From Xanthomonas sacchari (lineage in GTDB: Bacteria; Pseudomonadota; Gammaproteobacteria; Xanthomonadales; Xanthomonadaceae), in contig NZ_CP100647.1 of NCBI RefSeq assembly GCF_024266585.1, positions 2,151,001 to 2,215,000 of the forward strand: a DNA stretch of 64,000 nucleotides, given 5' to 3'. Shown here one piece after another: positions 1 through 8,499 of the stretch (positions within the stretch are counted from its first letter, which is position 1; every line of letters starts with the position of its first letter). The notes under the pieces were generated by a model. It ran no database searches, was not told where the DNA came from, and saw nothing but the letters and a program-made list of their open reading frames with translations. The position numbers and the translations under genes are program-made.

Positions 1-357
1 GTCGACGAGGCGGTGGTGCGCGCCATCATCCACGCCGAGTCCGCCTACAACCCGATGGCGCTCAGCCGCGCCGGCGCGCAGGGACTGATGCAGCTAATGC
101 CGCCGACCGCGCGCCGCTTCGGCGTCAGCGATTCTTTTGATGCAGCGCAAAACATTCGCGGCGGCGTGCAGTACCTGGCGTGGCTGCTGAAGCGCTTCAA
201 CGGCAACCTCAGCCTGGCCGCGGCCGGCTACAACGCCGGCGAGGGCGCGGTAGACAAACACGGCGGGGTGCCGCCGTACAGCGAGACCCAACGCTACGTG
301 CAACGGGTGGGCGTGCTCGCCGAGCGCTACCGCGGCGTGCTGGCGACCGCGCGTTGA
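1..357 (+). CDS. Lytic transglycosylase SLT domain, C-terminal part (5' end outside window)
   Basis: The reading frame is open from the first base, so the gene begins before the window; a GTG at 13 is only an internal codon. The visible 118 residues are the second part of a soluble lytic transglycosylase (GH23) fold: the family motif AIIHAESAYNPMALSRAGAQ carries the catalytic Glu of the H-x-E-S segment, followed by GLMQLMPPTA and AAGYNAGEGAV. Such enzymes cut the MurNAc-GlcNAc bond of peptidoglycan in the periplasm and form 1,6-anhydro ends. The signal peptide and N-terminal domains are not visible, so the exact family member cannot be named. petABC follows after about 150 bases in the same direction but is probably a separate unit. 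Confidence 0.9.
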   Translation, partial: VDEAVVRAIIHAESAYNPMALSRAGAQGLMQLMPPTARRFGVSDSFDAAQNIRGGVQYLAWLLKRFNGNLSLAAAGYNAGEGAVDKHGGVPPYSETQRYVQRVGVLAERYRGVLATAR

Positions 358-395
358 GCCGCCGCCGCGGCTCTGCACACGGCGTTGCGTCTCCA

Positions 396-425
396 TTGTC
401 GACGCGTTAAGGGTTCCGCTACACT
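396..425 (+). promoter_or_regulatory. Candidate sigma-70 promoter of petABC
   Basis: TTGTCG (396-401) and TACACT (420-425) are separated by 18 bases and lie 78 bases before the petA start. The hexamers match the consensus fairly well and the position fits, but nothing else supports the call. Confidence 0.4.
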
Positions 426-503
426 GCAATGGATTTAGTGCGGCTCGCCCCCCACCGAGCTGCTGGCAGCCTCACGCTACCCAATCACAGATCGGAGTGC
501 CGG

Positions 504-1133
504 ATGGCCAACGATGGGGTCAACGATTCTGTAAACGCAGGACGCCGCCGCTTTCTCACCGCCACCACGTCCGTCGTGGGTGCGGTCGGTGCGGGGTTCG
601 TCGCGGTTCCTTTCATCAAGTCCTGGAATCCGAGCGCAAAGGCCAAGCTGGCCGGCGCGCCGGTCACCGCCGACATCAGCGCCCTGCAGGAAGGCCAGCG
701 CCTGATCCTGGAATGGCGCGGCCAGCCGATCTGGATCGTCAAGCGCTCCAAGGCGATGCTCGATGCGTTGCCGTCGCTGGACAGCCGGCTCAAGGATCCG
801 GAGTCCACCAACAAGGACCAGCAGCCGGACTACGTGCTGAAGAATCCGGAGTACCGCTCGATCAAGCCCGACGTCTCGGTGCTGGTCGGCCTGTGCACGC
901 ACCTGGGCTGCTCGCCGGAAATGGTCGCCGAGATCCGCCCCGAACCCTACGACCCCGACTGGAAGGGCGGCTATTTCTGCCCCTGCCACAAGTCGCGCTT
1001 CGACATGTCCGGACGCGTGTTCCAGGGCGTGCCGGCGCCGATCAACCTGCTGGTGCCGCCGCACCACTACCAGGACGACAACACGCTGGTGATCGGCGTG
1101 GATCCGGGCGCGTCCGCAAAGGGAGGGGTGTAA
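504..1133 (+). CDS. petA: Ubiquinol-cytochrome c reductase, Rieske iron-sulfur subunit
   Basis: Rieske 2Fe-2S subunit of the cytochrome bc1 complex; it takes an electron from ubiquinol at the Qo site and passes it to cytochrome c1. The protein has 209 residues. Near the N-terminus a GRRRFLT stretch precedes one hydrophobic helix, which fits the Tat-dependent membrane anchor of this family. The cluster-binding boxes CTHLGC and CPCHKS are both intact, giving two Cys and two His ligands plus the structural Cys pair. The ATG at 504 is chosen because it starts directly before the twin-arginine segment; an upstream in-frame start at 429 would add unrelated sequence. It is the first gene of petABC, 3 bases before petB. 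Confidence 0.97.
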   Translation: MANDGVNDSVNAGRRRFLTATTSVVGAVGAGFVAVPFIKSWNPSAKAKLAGAPVTADISALQEGQRLILEWRGQPIWIVKRSKAMLDALPSLDSRLKDPESTNKDQQPDYVLKNPEYRSIKPDVSVLVGLCTHLGCSPEMVAEIRPEPYDPDWKGGYFCPCHKSRFDMSGRVFQGVPAPINLLVPPHHYQDDNTLVIGVDPGASAKGGV

Positions 1134-1136
1134 GTC

Positions 1137-2399
1137 ATGGCCGACAACCTCCTCACCCGCACCGCGGGCAACGTGTTCGACTGGGTCAACGAGCGCGCCC
1201 CCGGGCTGATGCCGTTCTACCGCAAGCACGTCAGCGAGTACTACGCGCCGAAGAACTTCAACCTCTGGTACTACTTCGGCTCGCTGGCGCTGGTGGTGCT
1301 GGTCAACCAGATCGTCACCGGCATCTTCCTGACGATGCACTACAAGACCAGCGCGGCCGAGGCGTTCAACTCGGTCGAGTACATCATGCGCGACGTCGAG
1401 TGGGGCTGGCTGATCCGCTACATGCACTCCACCGGCGCCTCGCTGTTCTTCATCGTGGTGTACCTGCACATGTTCCGCGGGCTGATGTACGGCAGCTACA
1501 AGAAGCCGCGCGAGCTGGTGTGGATCCTGGGCATGCTGATCTACCTGGTGCTGATGGCCGAAGCCTTCATGGGCTACGTGCTGCCCTGGGGGCAGATGTC
1601 GTTCTGGGGCGCCAAGGTGATCATCTCGCTGTTCGGCGCGATCCCGGTGATCGGCAACGGCCTGACCGAGTGGATCATGGGCGACTACCTGCCGTCCGAC
1701 GCCACCCTCAACCGCTTCTTCGCCCTGCACGTGATCGCGCTGCCGCTGGTGTTGTTGCTGCTGGTGGTGCTGCACCTGGGCGCGCTGCACGAGGTCGGTT
1801 CCAACAACCCCGACGGTGTGGAGATCAAGAAGGGCCCCAAGGGCAACCGCTGGAGCCCGAACAAGCCGGCCGACGGCATCCCGTTCCATCCGTACTACAC
1901 GGTCAAGGACATGGTCGGCGTCGGCTTCCTGCTGATGATCGGCGCCTTCATCATCTTCTTCGCGCCCGGCTTCGGCGGCCTGTTCCTGGAGCACGACAAC
2001 TTCACCGAGGCCAACCGCCTGGTGACGCCGGAGCACATCAAGCCGGTGTGGTACTACACGCCGTACTACGCGATGTTGCGGGTGGTGCCGAACAAGCTCG
2101 GCGGCGTGCTGGTGATGTTCTCGGCGATCGCGATCCTGTTCCTGGTGCCCTGGCTGGACCGCGCCAAGGTCAAGTCGATCCGCTACCGCGGCTGGATCTC
2201 GCGGGTGATGCTGGGGGTGCTGGCGGTGTGCTTCGTCTGGCTCGGCGTGATCGGTTCCGGTCCCGGTACCGAGATCATCGAGACCTACATCGGCCGCGTG
2301 CTGACCGTGCTGTATTTCGCCTTCTTCCTGACGATGCCGATATGGACGTCGCTGGATCGAACCAAGCCGGTGCCGGAGCGGGTGAGCAGCCATGACTAA
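1137..2399 (+). CDS. petB: Ubiquinol-cytochrome c reductase, cytochrome b subunit
   Basis: Membrane core of the bc1 complex, carrying hemes bL and bH and the Qo and Qi quinone sites. The protein has 420 residues, normal for proteobacterial cytochrome b, with about eight to nine hydrophobic helices. The heme-ligand histidines lie in helices around RYMHSTGAS and VYLHMFRG (helix B) and in FFALHVIALP and VVLHLGALHE (helix D). The Qo motif reads PVWY in place of the PEWY of mitochondria and alphaproteobacteria; that substitution is known in beta/gammaproteobacteria. The stop overlaps the petC start by 8 bases, which indicates translational coupling. Confidence 0.97.
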   Translation: MADNLLTRTAGNVFDWVNERAPGLMPFYRKHVSEYYAPKNFNLWYYFGSLALVVLVNQIVTGIFLTMHYKTSAAEAFNSVEYIMRDVEWGWLIRYMHSTGASLFFIVVYLHMFRGLMYGSYKKPRELVWILGMLIYLVLMAEAFMGYVLPWGQMSFWGAKVIISLFGAIPVIGNGLTEWIMGDYLPSDATLNRFFALHVIALPLVLLLLVVLHLGALHEVGSNNPDGVEIKKGPKGNRWSPNKPADGIPFHPYYTVKDMVGVGFLLMIGAFIIFFAPGFGGLFLEHDNFTEANRLVTPEHIKPVWYYTPYYAMLRVVPNKLGGVLVMFSAIAILFLVPWLDRAKVKSIRYRGWISRVMLGVLAVCFVWLGVIGSGPGTEIIETYIGRVLTVLYFAFFLTMPIWTSLDRTKPVPERVSSHD

Positions 2400-3138
2400 G
2401 CGCCTGATCGCCGTTCTCGCCGGCCTTGCGTCGGCGCTGCTGCTGTCCGCCTCGGCCATGGCCGCCGAGGGCGCGGCCACCTTGCAGGCCGGCAACGACC
2501 TGGGCGACCGCGCCTCGCTGCAGCGCGGCGCCAAGCTGTTCATGAACTACTGTTCAGGCTGCCATTCGCTGAAGTACCTGCGCTACCAGCGCATGGCCGA
2601 GGACCTGGGCCTGAGCGATGACGAGGTGATGCAGAACCTCAACTTCACCGGCGCCAAGATCGGCGAACACATCGAGACGGCGATGCCGCACGATGCGGCG
2701 ACCAAGTGGTTCGGCAAGGCGCCGCCGGATCTGAGCCTGATCGCCCGCGTGCGCGGCACCGACTGGGTCTACACCTACCTCAAGTCGTTCTATCTCGACC
2801 AGTCGCGGCCGCTGGGCTGGAACAACCAGCTGTTCGCCAACGCCTCCATGCCCAATCCGCTGTGGGAGCTGCAGGGCCTGCAGCAGCCGGTCTACGGCAA
2901 GGCCGAGCAGCCGGGCGTGGACAAGCCGGTGGCGAGGCTGCAGCTGGCGACGCCGGGCAAGCAGACCCCGGTCGAGTTCGACCAGACGGTGCGCGACATC
3001 AGCAATTTCCTCGAGTACGCCAGCGAGCCGGCGGCGCTCAAGCGGCAGAGCCTGGGCGTGTGGGTGGTGCTGTTCCTGGCGCTGTTGACCTTCCTGGCCT
3101 ATCTGCTGAAGAAGGAATACTGGAAGGACGTGCATTGA
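2392..3138 (+). CDS. petC: Ubiquinol-cytochrome c reductase, cytochrome c1
   Basis: Periplasmic heme c subunit that receives electrons from the Rieske centre and delivers them to soluble cytochrome c or the oxidase. The protein has 248 residues. It starts with a cleavable signal peptide ending near SASAMAAEG. The heme-binding motif is YCSGCHSLKYLRY (CxxCH). A single C-terminal anchor helix (VWVVLFLALLTFLAYLL) is followed by a basic cytoplasmic tail. The ATG start lies inside the end of petB (8-base overlap). This completes the three-subunit bacterial bc1 operon. Confidence 0.97.
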   Translation: MTKRLIAVLAGLASALLLSASAMAAEGAATLQAGNDLGDRASLQRGAKLFMNYCSGCHSLKYLRYQRMAEDLGLSDDEVMQNLNFTGAKIGEHIETAMPHDAATKWFGKAPPDLSLIARVRGTDWVYTYLKSFYLDQSRPLGWNNQLFANASMPNPLWELQGLQQPVYGKAEQPGVDKPVARLQLATPGKQTPVEFDQTVRDISNFLEYASEPAALKRQSLGVWVVLFLALLTFLAYLLKKEYWKDVH

Positions 3139-3308
3139 GCGCGGGCCGTTTCGGCGGAGCCCCGGCTGCACCGTTGCTGAGCCGATCCCCTGTTCATCCT
3201 ATTGGCTTTTGTGAGCGAGGGTTGCACACTCAGGGGCCGTGACGACCGTCCGCAAGGTGCGGGCGGCGTCGATGCGGCCGGCGGATTCCGGCCGTCGGAG
3301 AGCCTTGA

Positions 3309-3944
3309 ATGGCGGCGAGTTTGCGCATGCGAAATACCTTGACGTTGTTTTCCTCCACGGATGATGTCCTGTGCCACCGCGTCCGCCTGGTGCTCGCGGC
3401 CAAGGGCGTCACCTACGATTTCGTGGCGGTGGATCCGCAGAATCCGCCGGAAGACCTGATCGACCTGAATCCCTACCACTCGGTGCCGACGCTGGTGGAG
3501 CGCGAGCTGGTGCTGTATGCCGCGTCCGTGGTCAGCGAGTACCTGGACGAACGCTACCCGCATCCGCCGCTGATGCCGGTCGATCCGCTCTCGCGCGCGC
3601 GCCTGCGCCTGGCGATGCTGCGCATCGAACACGACTGGGTTCCGCAGGTGCAGGCGATCCAGCTCGGCAACAAGGCCCAGGCCGAAGCCGGGCGCAAGCG
3701 CCTGAAGGAACTGCTGACCGCGTCGGTGCCGCTGTTCAAGGCCAGCAAGTTCTTCCTCAATCCGGAGATGAGCCTGGCGGACTGCGCGATGGCGCCGATC
3801 ATCTGGCGCCTGCAGGCGCTGGACATCCCGCTGCCGAAGGACGGCAAGGCGATCGAGGATTACGGCAACCGCATCTTCCGCAATCCGGGTTTCATCCGCA
3901 GCCTGACCGACCAGGAAAAGAAACTGCGCGACCTGCCGGCATGA
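3309..3944 (+). CDS. sspA: Stringent starvation protein A (GST-fold, RNA polymerase-associated)
   Basis: The protein has 211 residues with a glutathione-S-transferase fold: a thioredoxin-like N-terminal half (TLFSSTDDVLCHRVRLVLAA, then NPYHSVPTLVERELVLY) and an all-helical C-terminal half. SspA proteins bind RNA polymerase and support stress and stationary-phase gene expression, and they lack GST activity. Length equals the E. coli protein (about 212). The ATG at 3309 is used; a second ATG at 3327 (MRNTLTLF) is equally close to the family N-terminus. sspB follows 73 bases later, the usual proteobacterial arrangement. The 170 bases between petC and this gene hold no recognisable element. Confidence 0.95.
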   Translation: MAASLRMRNTLTLFSSTDDVLCHRVRLVLAAKGVTYDFVAVDPQNPPEDLIDLNPYHSVPTLVERELVLYAASVVSEYLDERYPHPPLMPVDPLSRARLRLAMLRIEHDWVPQVQAIQLGNKAQAEAGRKRLKELLTASVPLFKASKFFLNPEMSLADCAMAPIIWRLQALDIPLPKDGKAIEDYGNRIFRNPGFIRSLTDQEKKLRDLPA

Positions 3945-4017
3945 TGGCGGCAGGCGCGCCGTCCCCGTTGTCTTTGGAGTTGTACCGGCGTTGCGCGCCG
4001 GCACGTAGAATGGGCGC

Positions 4018-4449
4018 ATGACCGACGAGACTTCCCGCATGACCAGCCATCGCCCGTACCTGCTGCGGGCGCTGGTGGAATGGATCAACGACAACGGCAT
4101 GACCCCGCACATCCTGGTGGACGCCGGCCTGCCCGGCGTGCAGGTGCCGCCGAGCGCGGTCAAGGACGGGCGGGTGGTGCTGAACATCGCCGAGCGGGCG
4201 GTGGTGCGTCTGCAGATCGACAACGATGGGGTCAGCTTCACCGCGCGCTTCGGCGGGGTCAGCTATCCGGTGCAGGTGCCGATGTCCGCGGTCTTGGCGG
4301 TCTACGCACGCGAAACCGGGCAGGGCATGGCGCTGCCGGACGACATCCACGGTGCCAGCGAGCCGCCGGGCGACGACACCCCGCCACCGCCGCGGCCGGG
4401 CGGTTCCGACGACGCCGGCAGGCGGCCGCGCCTGCGCGTGGTCAAGTAG
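4018..4449 (+). CDS. sspB: ClpXP specificity-enhancing factor SspB
   Basis: Adaptor that binds ssrA-tagged peptides and delivers them to ClpXP. The protein has 143 residues, somewhat shorter than the E. coli protein (about 165). The substrate-binding domain is recognisable from RPYLLRALVEWINDNGMTPH through the FTARFGGVSYPVQVPMSAVL core. A Pro/Asp/Gly-rich linker leads to the C-terminal ClpX-binding tail RPRLRVVK, almost the same as the E. coli tail, which strongly supports function. The gene is downstream of sspA in the same direction. Confidence 0.95.
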   Translation: MTDETSRMTSHRPYLLRALVEWINDNGMTPHILVDAGLPGVQVPPSAVKDGRVVLNIAERAVVRLQIDNDGVSFTARFGGVSYPVQVPMSAVLAVYARETGQGMALPDDIHGASEPPGDDTPPPPRPGGSDDAGRRPRLRVVK

Positions 4450-4542
4450 GCAGTCGATGCGCGGCCTCGGGGCCGCGCGCTGTACCTATCCCTACGCGTT
4501 GGCATTTCTGGTGTGCGCGTATTGCACGCGCCATGTTCTGTC

Positions 4543-4608
4543 GTAGCAGCGGCTTCAGCCGCGATGGGCGTTCCTGGTAGCGCCCGTCGCGGCTGAAGCC
4601 GCTCCTAC
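4543..4608. repeat. GTAG-type REP hairpin (paired inverted repeats)
   Basis: Two inverted arms, GTAGCAGCGGCTTCAGCCGC and the reverse complement of GTAGGAGCGGCTTCAGCCGC, face each other around a short centre that contains another GGGCG/CGCCC pair. The GTAG head and the GGCTTCAGCC stem match the REP class common in Xanthomonas and Stenotrophomonas (SMAG-type elements, mobilised in trans by RAYT transposases). It sits in the 280-base gap between sspB (+) and the DUF3301 gene (-), that is, between convergent genes, where such hairpins may protect or terminate both transcripts. Confidence 0.85.
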
Positions 4609-4731
4609 AACAGGCGCGTGGGGCCCTGCGGTCGCCCTCCATTCCAGGTGGCATGCGCAGCGGTCTCGCACGCACCTTCACTGTCGCCCAAGAGGTCGCG
4701 CGCGCCATCGGTGCGCGGCTTGGTAGATGGC

Positions 4732-5076
4732 TCAGTCGCGCTGCGCGCGCGCGTCCTGCAGGTTGCTCACGCTCGCCACCGACGGCCCGGTGAAGGCGAT
4801 CAACTGGTCGCCGAGCAGCACCAGGCGGCCGCTGTGGCGGTCGGTCCCGTCGTAGGAATAGTCGAAGCGGAAGCTGCGCTCGAAGCCGAGCCAGCCGCTG
4901 GGCAGGCGCCGCAGGCGCAGGCCGGTGCCGTGCACGCTCTGGTCCAGCCACTGCACGTCGGCGGCCTTGCAGGCGTTGCGGCCGAGGATTTCGGCGCGTT
5001 CGGCAGCGGCACGCGAGGCGTTCCAGAACGCGAACACCGCCGCGCCGGCGATCATCAACAGGATCAGGCTGGGCAT
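4732..5076 (-). CDS. DUF3301 family small membrane-anchored protein
   Basis: The protein has 114 residues: an N-terminal hydrophobic segment (PSLILLMIAGAAVFAFWNAS), then a soluble region with the family features AERAEILGRNACKAADVQWLDQSVHG and RSFRFDYSYDGTDRHSG. This matches DUF3301, a family of unknown function in gammaproteobacteria. The ATG at 5076 is chosen because it begins exactly at the hydrophobic segment; a longer frame would read through the heptamer repeat. The gene lies alone on the minus strand, convergent with sspB. Confidence 0.8.
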   Translation of the reverse strand: MPSLILLMIAGAAVFAFWNASRAAAERAEILGRNACKAADVQWLDQSVHGTGLRLRRLPSGWLGFERSFRFDYSYDGTDRHSGRLVLLGDQLIAFTGPSVASVSNLQDARAQRD

Positions 5077-5122
5077 GGCGTCACTGTAGCGAGGCGCTGG
5101 TGGGCGGGCAATCTTGGGGGCG

Positions 5123-5178
5123 GGGATTGGGGATTGGGGATTGGGGATTCGGGATTCGGGATTCGGGATTAGGGATTG
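5123..5178. repeat. Heptamer tandem repeat GGGATT(G/C/A), eight units
   Basis: Eight perfect 7-base units lie head to tail: three GGGATTG, three GGGATTC, one GGGATTA and one GGGATTG. It is upstream of the minus-strand DUF3301 gene. Related copies occur at 9710-9738, 58352-58379 and, as an inverted pair, 60379-60483. Copy number and the seventh base vary between loci. Confidence 0.9.
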
Positions 5179-5379
5179 GCAGGCGCCTCGGCGGTTGCCG
5201 GGGCGATGCCGTGCGCTCGTGCGCCTGCAGTTAGCTGCGGGAGAGGTGCCGAGGCCCATCAGCGCTCGCGGCCGCCATGGCCCTGGGCAGGCGCGCACGG
5301 CGCCTTGATTGCGCGAGGTGTTCAACCACAGGAGCTTGGTTTTTAGCGGTGCCCAGCGGCGCGATGGTGCGAACGCGTG

Positions 5380-6507
5380 CTAGCGCTGTGGCTGCGGTTC
5401 GGTCCTGGGCGCTTGGCTGCCGGGGGATGCGTCGGGTTGTGGCGGTGGAGGCGCTGCGGCGGGTGCCGGCGGTGGCGGCGTGTTCGGGGCGGTGGGCGGT
5501 GCCGGTGGGACGACAGGCGTGCCGGGTGCGGCGCCTGCTGGAGTGGCCGGCGGCGTCGCGATCGGTACGACGCCAGGCACGCCGGGCGGAACCGGCGGCA
5601 GCACCTGCGCCTGCGGTTGCAGTTTCAGCAGGGCCGACCAGTCCTGGCGGTTGAAGTCGCACAGTTCCTCGTGGCCGGGCGTGCATTCGAGCGCGGCGCC
5701 TTCGTCGTTCTGCTCCTGCGCCAGCGGCGCATCCAGTTGCAGGCGCCCGCTGCGGTCCAGCTTGAGCTTGCGCATGGTCACCGCGTTGAACACGTTGCCG
5801 CCGATCAGGTACAGGGTCTGGTCGCCGCCGACGTTGGCTGCGACCACGATGTCGCAATGCGATTCCCACGGCAGCGGGCGGCCGCGCGCCAGCGCCTCGC
5901 GCAGGCCGGCGGCGCCGACCGGCTGCCGGCGTCCGCGCAGGAAGCACAACAGGTCGCCGGGGGCGGGCTTTTCCTGCTGCGGGTCGGCGTAGCGGTAGGG
6001 CAGGCCGTCGGCACCGGCCTGGTAGGCGGCGCGGATGTAGTCGATGTGGCGGATCGAGCTGCGGAAGCCGGCCACGCCGGCGCGCACCATCACGTAGGAC
6101 ACGAAGGCCGCCGACCACGGATTGTCGACGAGGAAGGCGCGGCAGTCGTTCTCGCGGTAGCGCGAGCCGTCCAACTCCTGGCAGCTCTCGGCGCCGTCGA
6201 TGCGTCCCATCGCGCCCAGCGTGCCGCTGTCGCGCCAGTACGCGGCGACACGCTGCCAGGCTTCGATGCCGTCGTCGGCGAGGTCGGCGCGTTCGGCCTC
6301 GGTGACGCGCAGGCCGGCGAGGCGGCCGTCGCGGTCGATGAACGGACGCCACCACAGGCGGTGTTCGTTGCAGGCGGTGCGCACGATCGCCACCGCCGCC
6401 GGGGTCAGGCCGAAGCGCGGCGGCAGATCGCAGACTTCCGCGGCCGCGGCGCGGCCGGCAGGAAACAGGGCGGCGGCGCACAGCAACGCGAACCAGGGGC
6501 GGAGCAT
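5380..6507 (-). CDS. Secreted DUF2272 domain protein with proline-rich tail
   Basis: The protein has 375 residues from the ATG at 6507, which begins a clear signal peptide (LRPWFALLCAAALFPAGRAAAA). The folded region, about residues 25-270, contains NPWSAAFVSYVMVRAGV, SSIRHIDYIRAAY, APGDLLCFLRG and SHCDIVVAANVGG, the pattern of DUF2272; such domains resemble CHAP/NlpC-type hydrolases with a Cys-His arrangement, but the activity is not established. The last 90 or so residues are a Pro/Ala-rich low-complexity tail, possibly a cell-wall or envelope spacer. The gene is monocistronic on the minus strand. The 270 bases between it and nadC hold nothing recognisable. Confidence 0.75.
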   Translation of the reverse strand: MLRPWFALLCAAALFPAGRAAAAEVCDLPPRFGLTPAAVAIVRTACNEHRLWWRPFIDRDGRLAGLRVTEAERADLADDGIEAWQRVAAYWRDSGTLGAMGRIDGAESCQELDGSRYRENDCRAFLVDNPWSAAFVSYVMVRAGVAGFRSSIRHIDYIRAAYQAGADGLPYRYADPQQEKPAPGDLLCFLRGRRQPVGAAGLREALARGRPLPWESHCDIVVAANVGGDQTLYLIGGNVFNAVTMRKLKLDRSGRLQLDAPLAQEQNDEGAALECTPGHEELCDFNRQDWSALLKLQPQAQVLPPVPPGVPGVVPIATPPATPAGAAPGTPVVPPAPPTAPNTPPPPAPAAAPPPPQPDASPGSQAPRTEPQPQR

Positions 6508-6777
6508 CGGCGAACTCGGTGGGGAGGAAGTACCGCGCAGCGTCGCAGAGCGGCGTTGGCGAAGTCGTGAAGTGTAGGACGCGCCGTGCGCCGGTGGTGG
6601 CGCACCGTGCTGGCGGCAGCGTTCGCAGGCGCATCTGCTGCGCCACGGTGTGTCGCGGCCTGCCCAGGCGTGTGCGGGCCGTATCCAGCGACGGCTGAAG
6701 GAGTCAATGCGCCTGGGCACGCCTTGGCGGGCTGCGCCTGCGCCGCCAGCGTGGGATTGGCCGCAGCGGCCGCCTCG

Positions 6778-7671
6778 TCAGCCGGCTGGCCGCGACGGCG
6801 GCGGCGGCCCGAGTTTCAGCGACAGATCCACCGCCTGCACGTGCTTGGTCAGCGCGCCGATGGAGATGCAGTCGACGCCGTCGGCGGCGATCGCACGCAC
6901 CGCCTCCAGGTTGACGCCACCGGAGACTTCCAGCGGAATTGCGCGATGGAACGGGGCGCCCGCGGCGATCGCCACCGCGTCGCGGCGCTGCGCCGGGGTG
7001 AAATCGTCGATCAGGATGCGGTCGCAGCCGGCCTGCAGCGCTTCGCGCAGCTGGTCCAGGGTTTCCACCTCGACCACCAGCGGCAGCGCCGGCCACTGCG
7101 CGCGCGCGGCCGCCACCGCCGCGGGCAGCGAACCGGCGGCGTGGATGTGGTTCTCCTTGAGCATCACCGTGTCGTACAGGCCGATCCGGTGGTTGCTGCC
7201 GCCGCCGCAGCGCACCGCGTACTTCTGCGCCAGGCGCAGGCCGGGCAGGGTCTTGCGCGTGTCCAGGATGCGCGCGCCGGTGCCGGCGACCGCGGCCACG
7301 TAGGCGGCGGTGGCGGTGGCGGTGGCCGACAGGGTCTGCAGGAAGTTCAGCGAGGCGCGTTCGGCGCTGACCAGGGCGCGGCTGCGTCCGTGCAGCAAGG
7401 CCAGCACGGTGCCGGCGGCCACGCGCTGGCCTTCGCTCACGTGCCAGTCGATCCGCACCTGCGGATCCAGGGCGCGGTGGCAGGCGTCGAACCAGGGCCG
7501 GCCGGCGATCACCGCGTCCTGCTTGCACAGCAGGTAGGCGCTGTCGGCGCGGTCGGGCAACAGCGCCGCGGTGACGTCGCCGCTGCCGAGATCCTCGGCC
7601 AGCGCACGCGCGACATCGGCGGCGATCAGTTCCGGCGCGGGCGCCTGCGGCGGCGCCGGGTCGCGGCTCAT
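6778..7671 (-). CDS. nadC: Nicotinate-nucleotide pyrophosphorylase (quinolinate phosphoribosyltransferase)
   Basis: Converts quinolinate and PRPP to nicotinate mononucleotide, CO2 and pyrophosphate in de novo NAD synthesis. The protein has 297 residues. Family signatures are ALLHGRSRALVSAERASLNF, ILDTRKTLPGLRLAQKYAV, GGGSNHRIGLYDTVMLKENH and the C-terminal LEVSGGVNLEAVRAIAADGV/ISIGALTKH barrel segments, all intact. The ATG start overlaps the end of the Trm112-like gene by 4 bases, so the two form one minus-strand operon. Confidence 0.96.
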   Translation of the reverse strand: MSRDPAPPQAPAPELIAADVARALAEDLGSGDVTAALLPDRADSAYLLCKQDAVIAGRPWFDACHRALDPQVRIDWHVSEGQRVAAGTVLALLHGRSRALVSAERASLNFLQTLSATATATAAYVAAVAGTGARILDTRKTLPGLRLAQKYAVRCGGGSNHRIGLYDTVMLKENHIHAAGSLPAAVAAARAQWPALPLVVEVETLDQLREALQAGCDRILIDDFTPAQRRDAVAIAAGAPFHRAIPLEVSGGVNLEAVRAIAADGVDCISIGALTKHVQAVDLSLKLGPPPPSRPAG

Positions 7672-7937
7672 TTGGCCGGGAAGTCGGCGAGCTGCGCGGT
7701 GCCGATGGCTTCATCGGCCAGCAGCACCGGAATGCCGTCGTCGACGCGGAACACCTGCTTGCGGTCGCGGGTGATCAGGGCTTCGCGCAGCGGTTGCGCC
7801 TGCGCACTGCCATCGGCGCGCTGCACGCCGCCGGCGGCGATGGCGCGGTTCAACGCCTCCAGGCCGCGCGCCTCCAGCAGCGCCAGCGGTTGGCGGGTGT
7901 CGGGCGAGCACAGCAGGTCGAGCAGTTTGCGGTCCAT
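7668..7937 (-). CDS. Trm112-like small protein
   Basis: The protein has 89 residues and starts MDRKLLDLLCSPDTRQPL, the N-terminal signature of the Trm112/YcaR-type family; the C-terminal half has the typical DGIPVLLADEA segment. Classical zinc-binding members have two Cys pairs; only Cys10 is present here, so this copy probably does not bind zinc in the usual way. An insertion of about 25 residues lies in the middle. In other bacteria the gene is often next to lpxK/kdsB; here it precedes nadC with a 4-base overlap. Its function is unknown. Confidence 0.8.
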   Translation of the reverse strand: MDRKLLDLLCSPDTRQPLALLEARGLEALNRAIAAGGVQRADGSAQAQPLREALITRDRKQVFRVDDGIPVLLADEAIGTAQLADFPAK

Positions 7938-7995
7938 CCGGTCTTCGTCTTGCGTGGAAGATGGCTAGAATACGTCTTTAAGGCAGGGGACGGCC

Positions 7996-8499
7996 ATGAC
8001 CTCCAAGCAAACCGCGCCGCTCGTCGGCATCGTGATGGGTTCCCGCTCCGACTGGGAGACCATGCAGCATGCGGCGCAGAAACTCGATGCGCTGGGTGTG
8101 CCCTATGAAGTGAAGGTGGTGTCGGCGCACCGCACGCCGGACGTGCTGTTCACCTACGCCGAGCAGGCGGCCGGGCGCGGCCTGCGCGCGATCGTGGCCG
8201 GCGCCGGCGGCGCCGCGCACCTGCCGGGCATGCTCGCGGCCAAGACCGCGGTGCCGGTGCTGGGCGTGCCGGTGCAGTCCAAGGCGCTCAACGGCATGGA
8301 CTCGCTGCTGTCGATCGTGCAGATGCCGGCCGGCATCCCGGTGGCCACCTTCGCGATCGGCACCGCCGGCGCGGCCAACGCCGCGCTGTTCGCCGCGGCG
8401 ATGCTGGCCCACGACCACGCCGACATCGGCAGCGCGCTTGGCGATTTCCGCCAGCGCCAGACCGACGACGTGATGGCCAAGGACGATCCGCGCCAATGA
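7996..8499 (+). CDS. purE: N5-carboxyaminoimidazole ribonucleotide mutase
   Basis: Class I PurE; moves the carboxylate of N5-CAIR to C4, giving CAIR in purine synthesis. The protein has 167 residues. The active-site motifs are [12 protein letters not shown] and VVSAHRTPD with the catalytic His, followed by the conserved [14 protein letters not shown] and [14 protein letters not shown] loops. The gene is divergent from the Trm112-nadC unit and overlaps purK by 4 bases (ATGA), which implies coupled translation with the enzyme that makes its substrate. Confidence 0.97.
   Translation: MTSKQTAPLVGIVMGSRSDWETMQHAAQKLDALGVPYEVKVVSAHRTPDVLFTYAEQAAGRGLRAIVAGAGGAAHLPGMLAAKTAVPVLGVPVQSKALNGMDSLLSIVQMPAGIPVATFAIGTAGAANAALFAAAMLAHDHADIGSALGDFRQRQTDDVMAKDDPRQ

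Noticed and set aside
477-2543. 688-codon open frame on the minus strand opposite petA-petB
   Set aside because: It mirrors strong GC3-biased genes with intact motifs on the plus strand; its product is His/Asp/Arg-rich low complexity without any domain. The same reasoning removes the long minus frames opposite thrS-infC and pheT-ihfA.
5123-5178. CRISPR array
   Set aside because: Units of 7 bases are directly adjacent, with no spacers and no cas genes; it is a simple tandem repeat.
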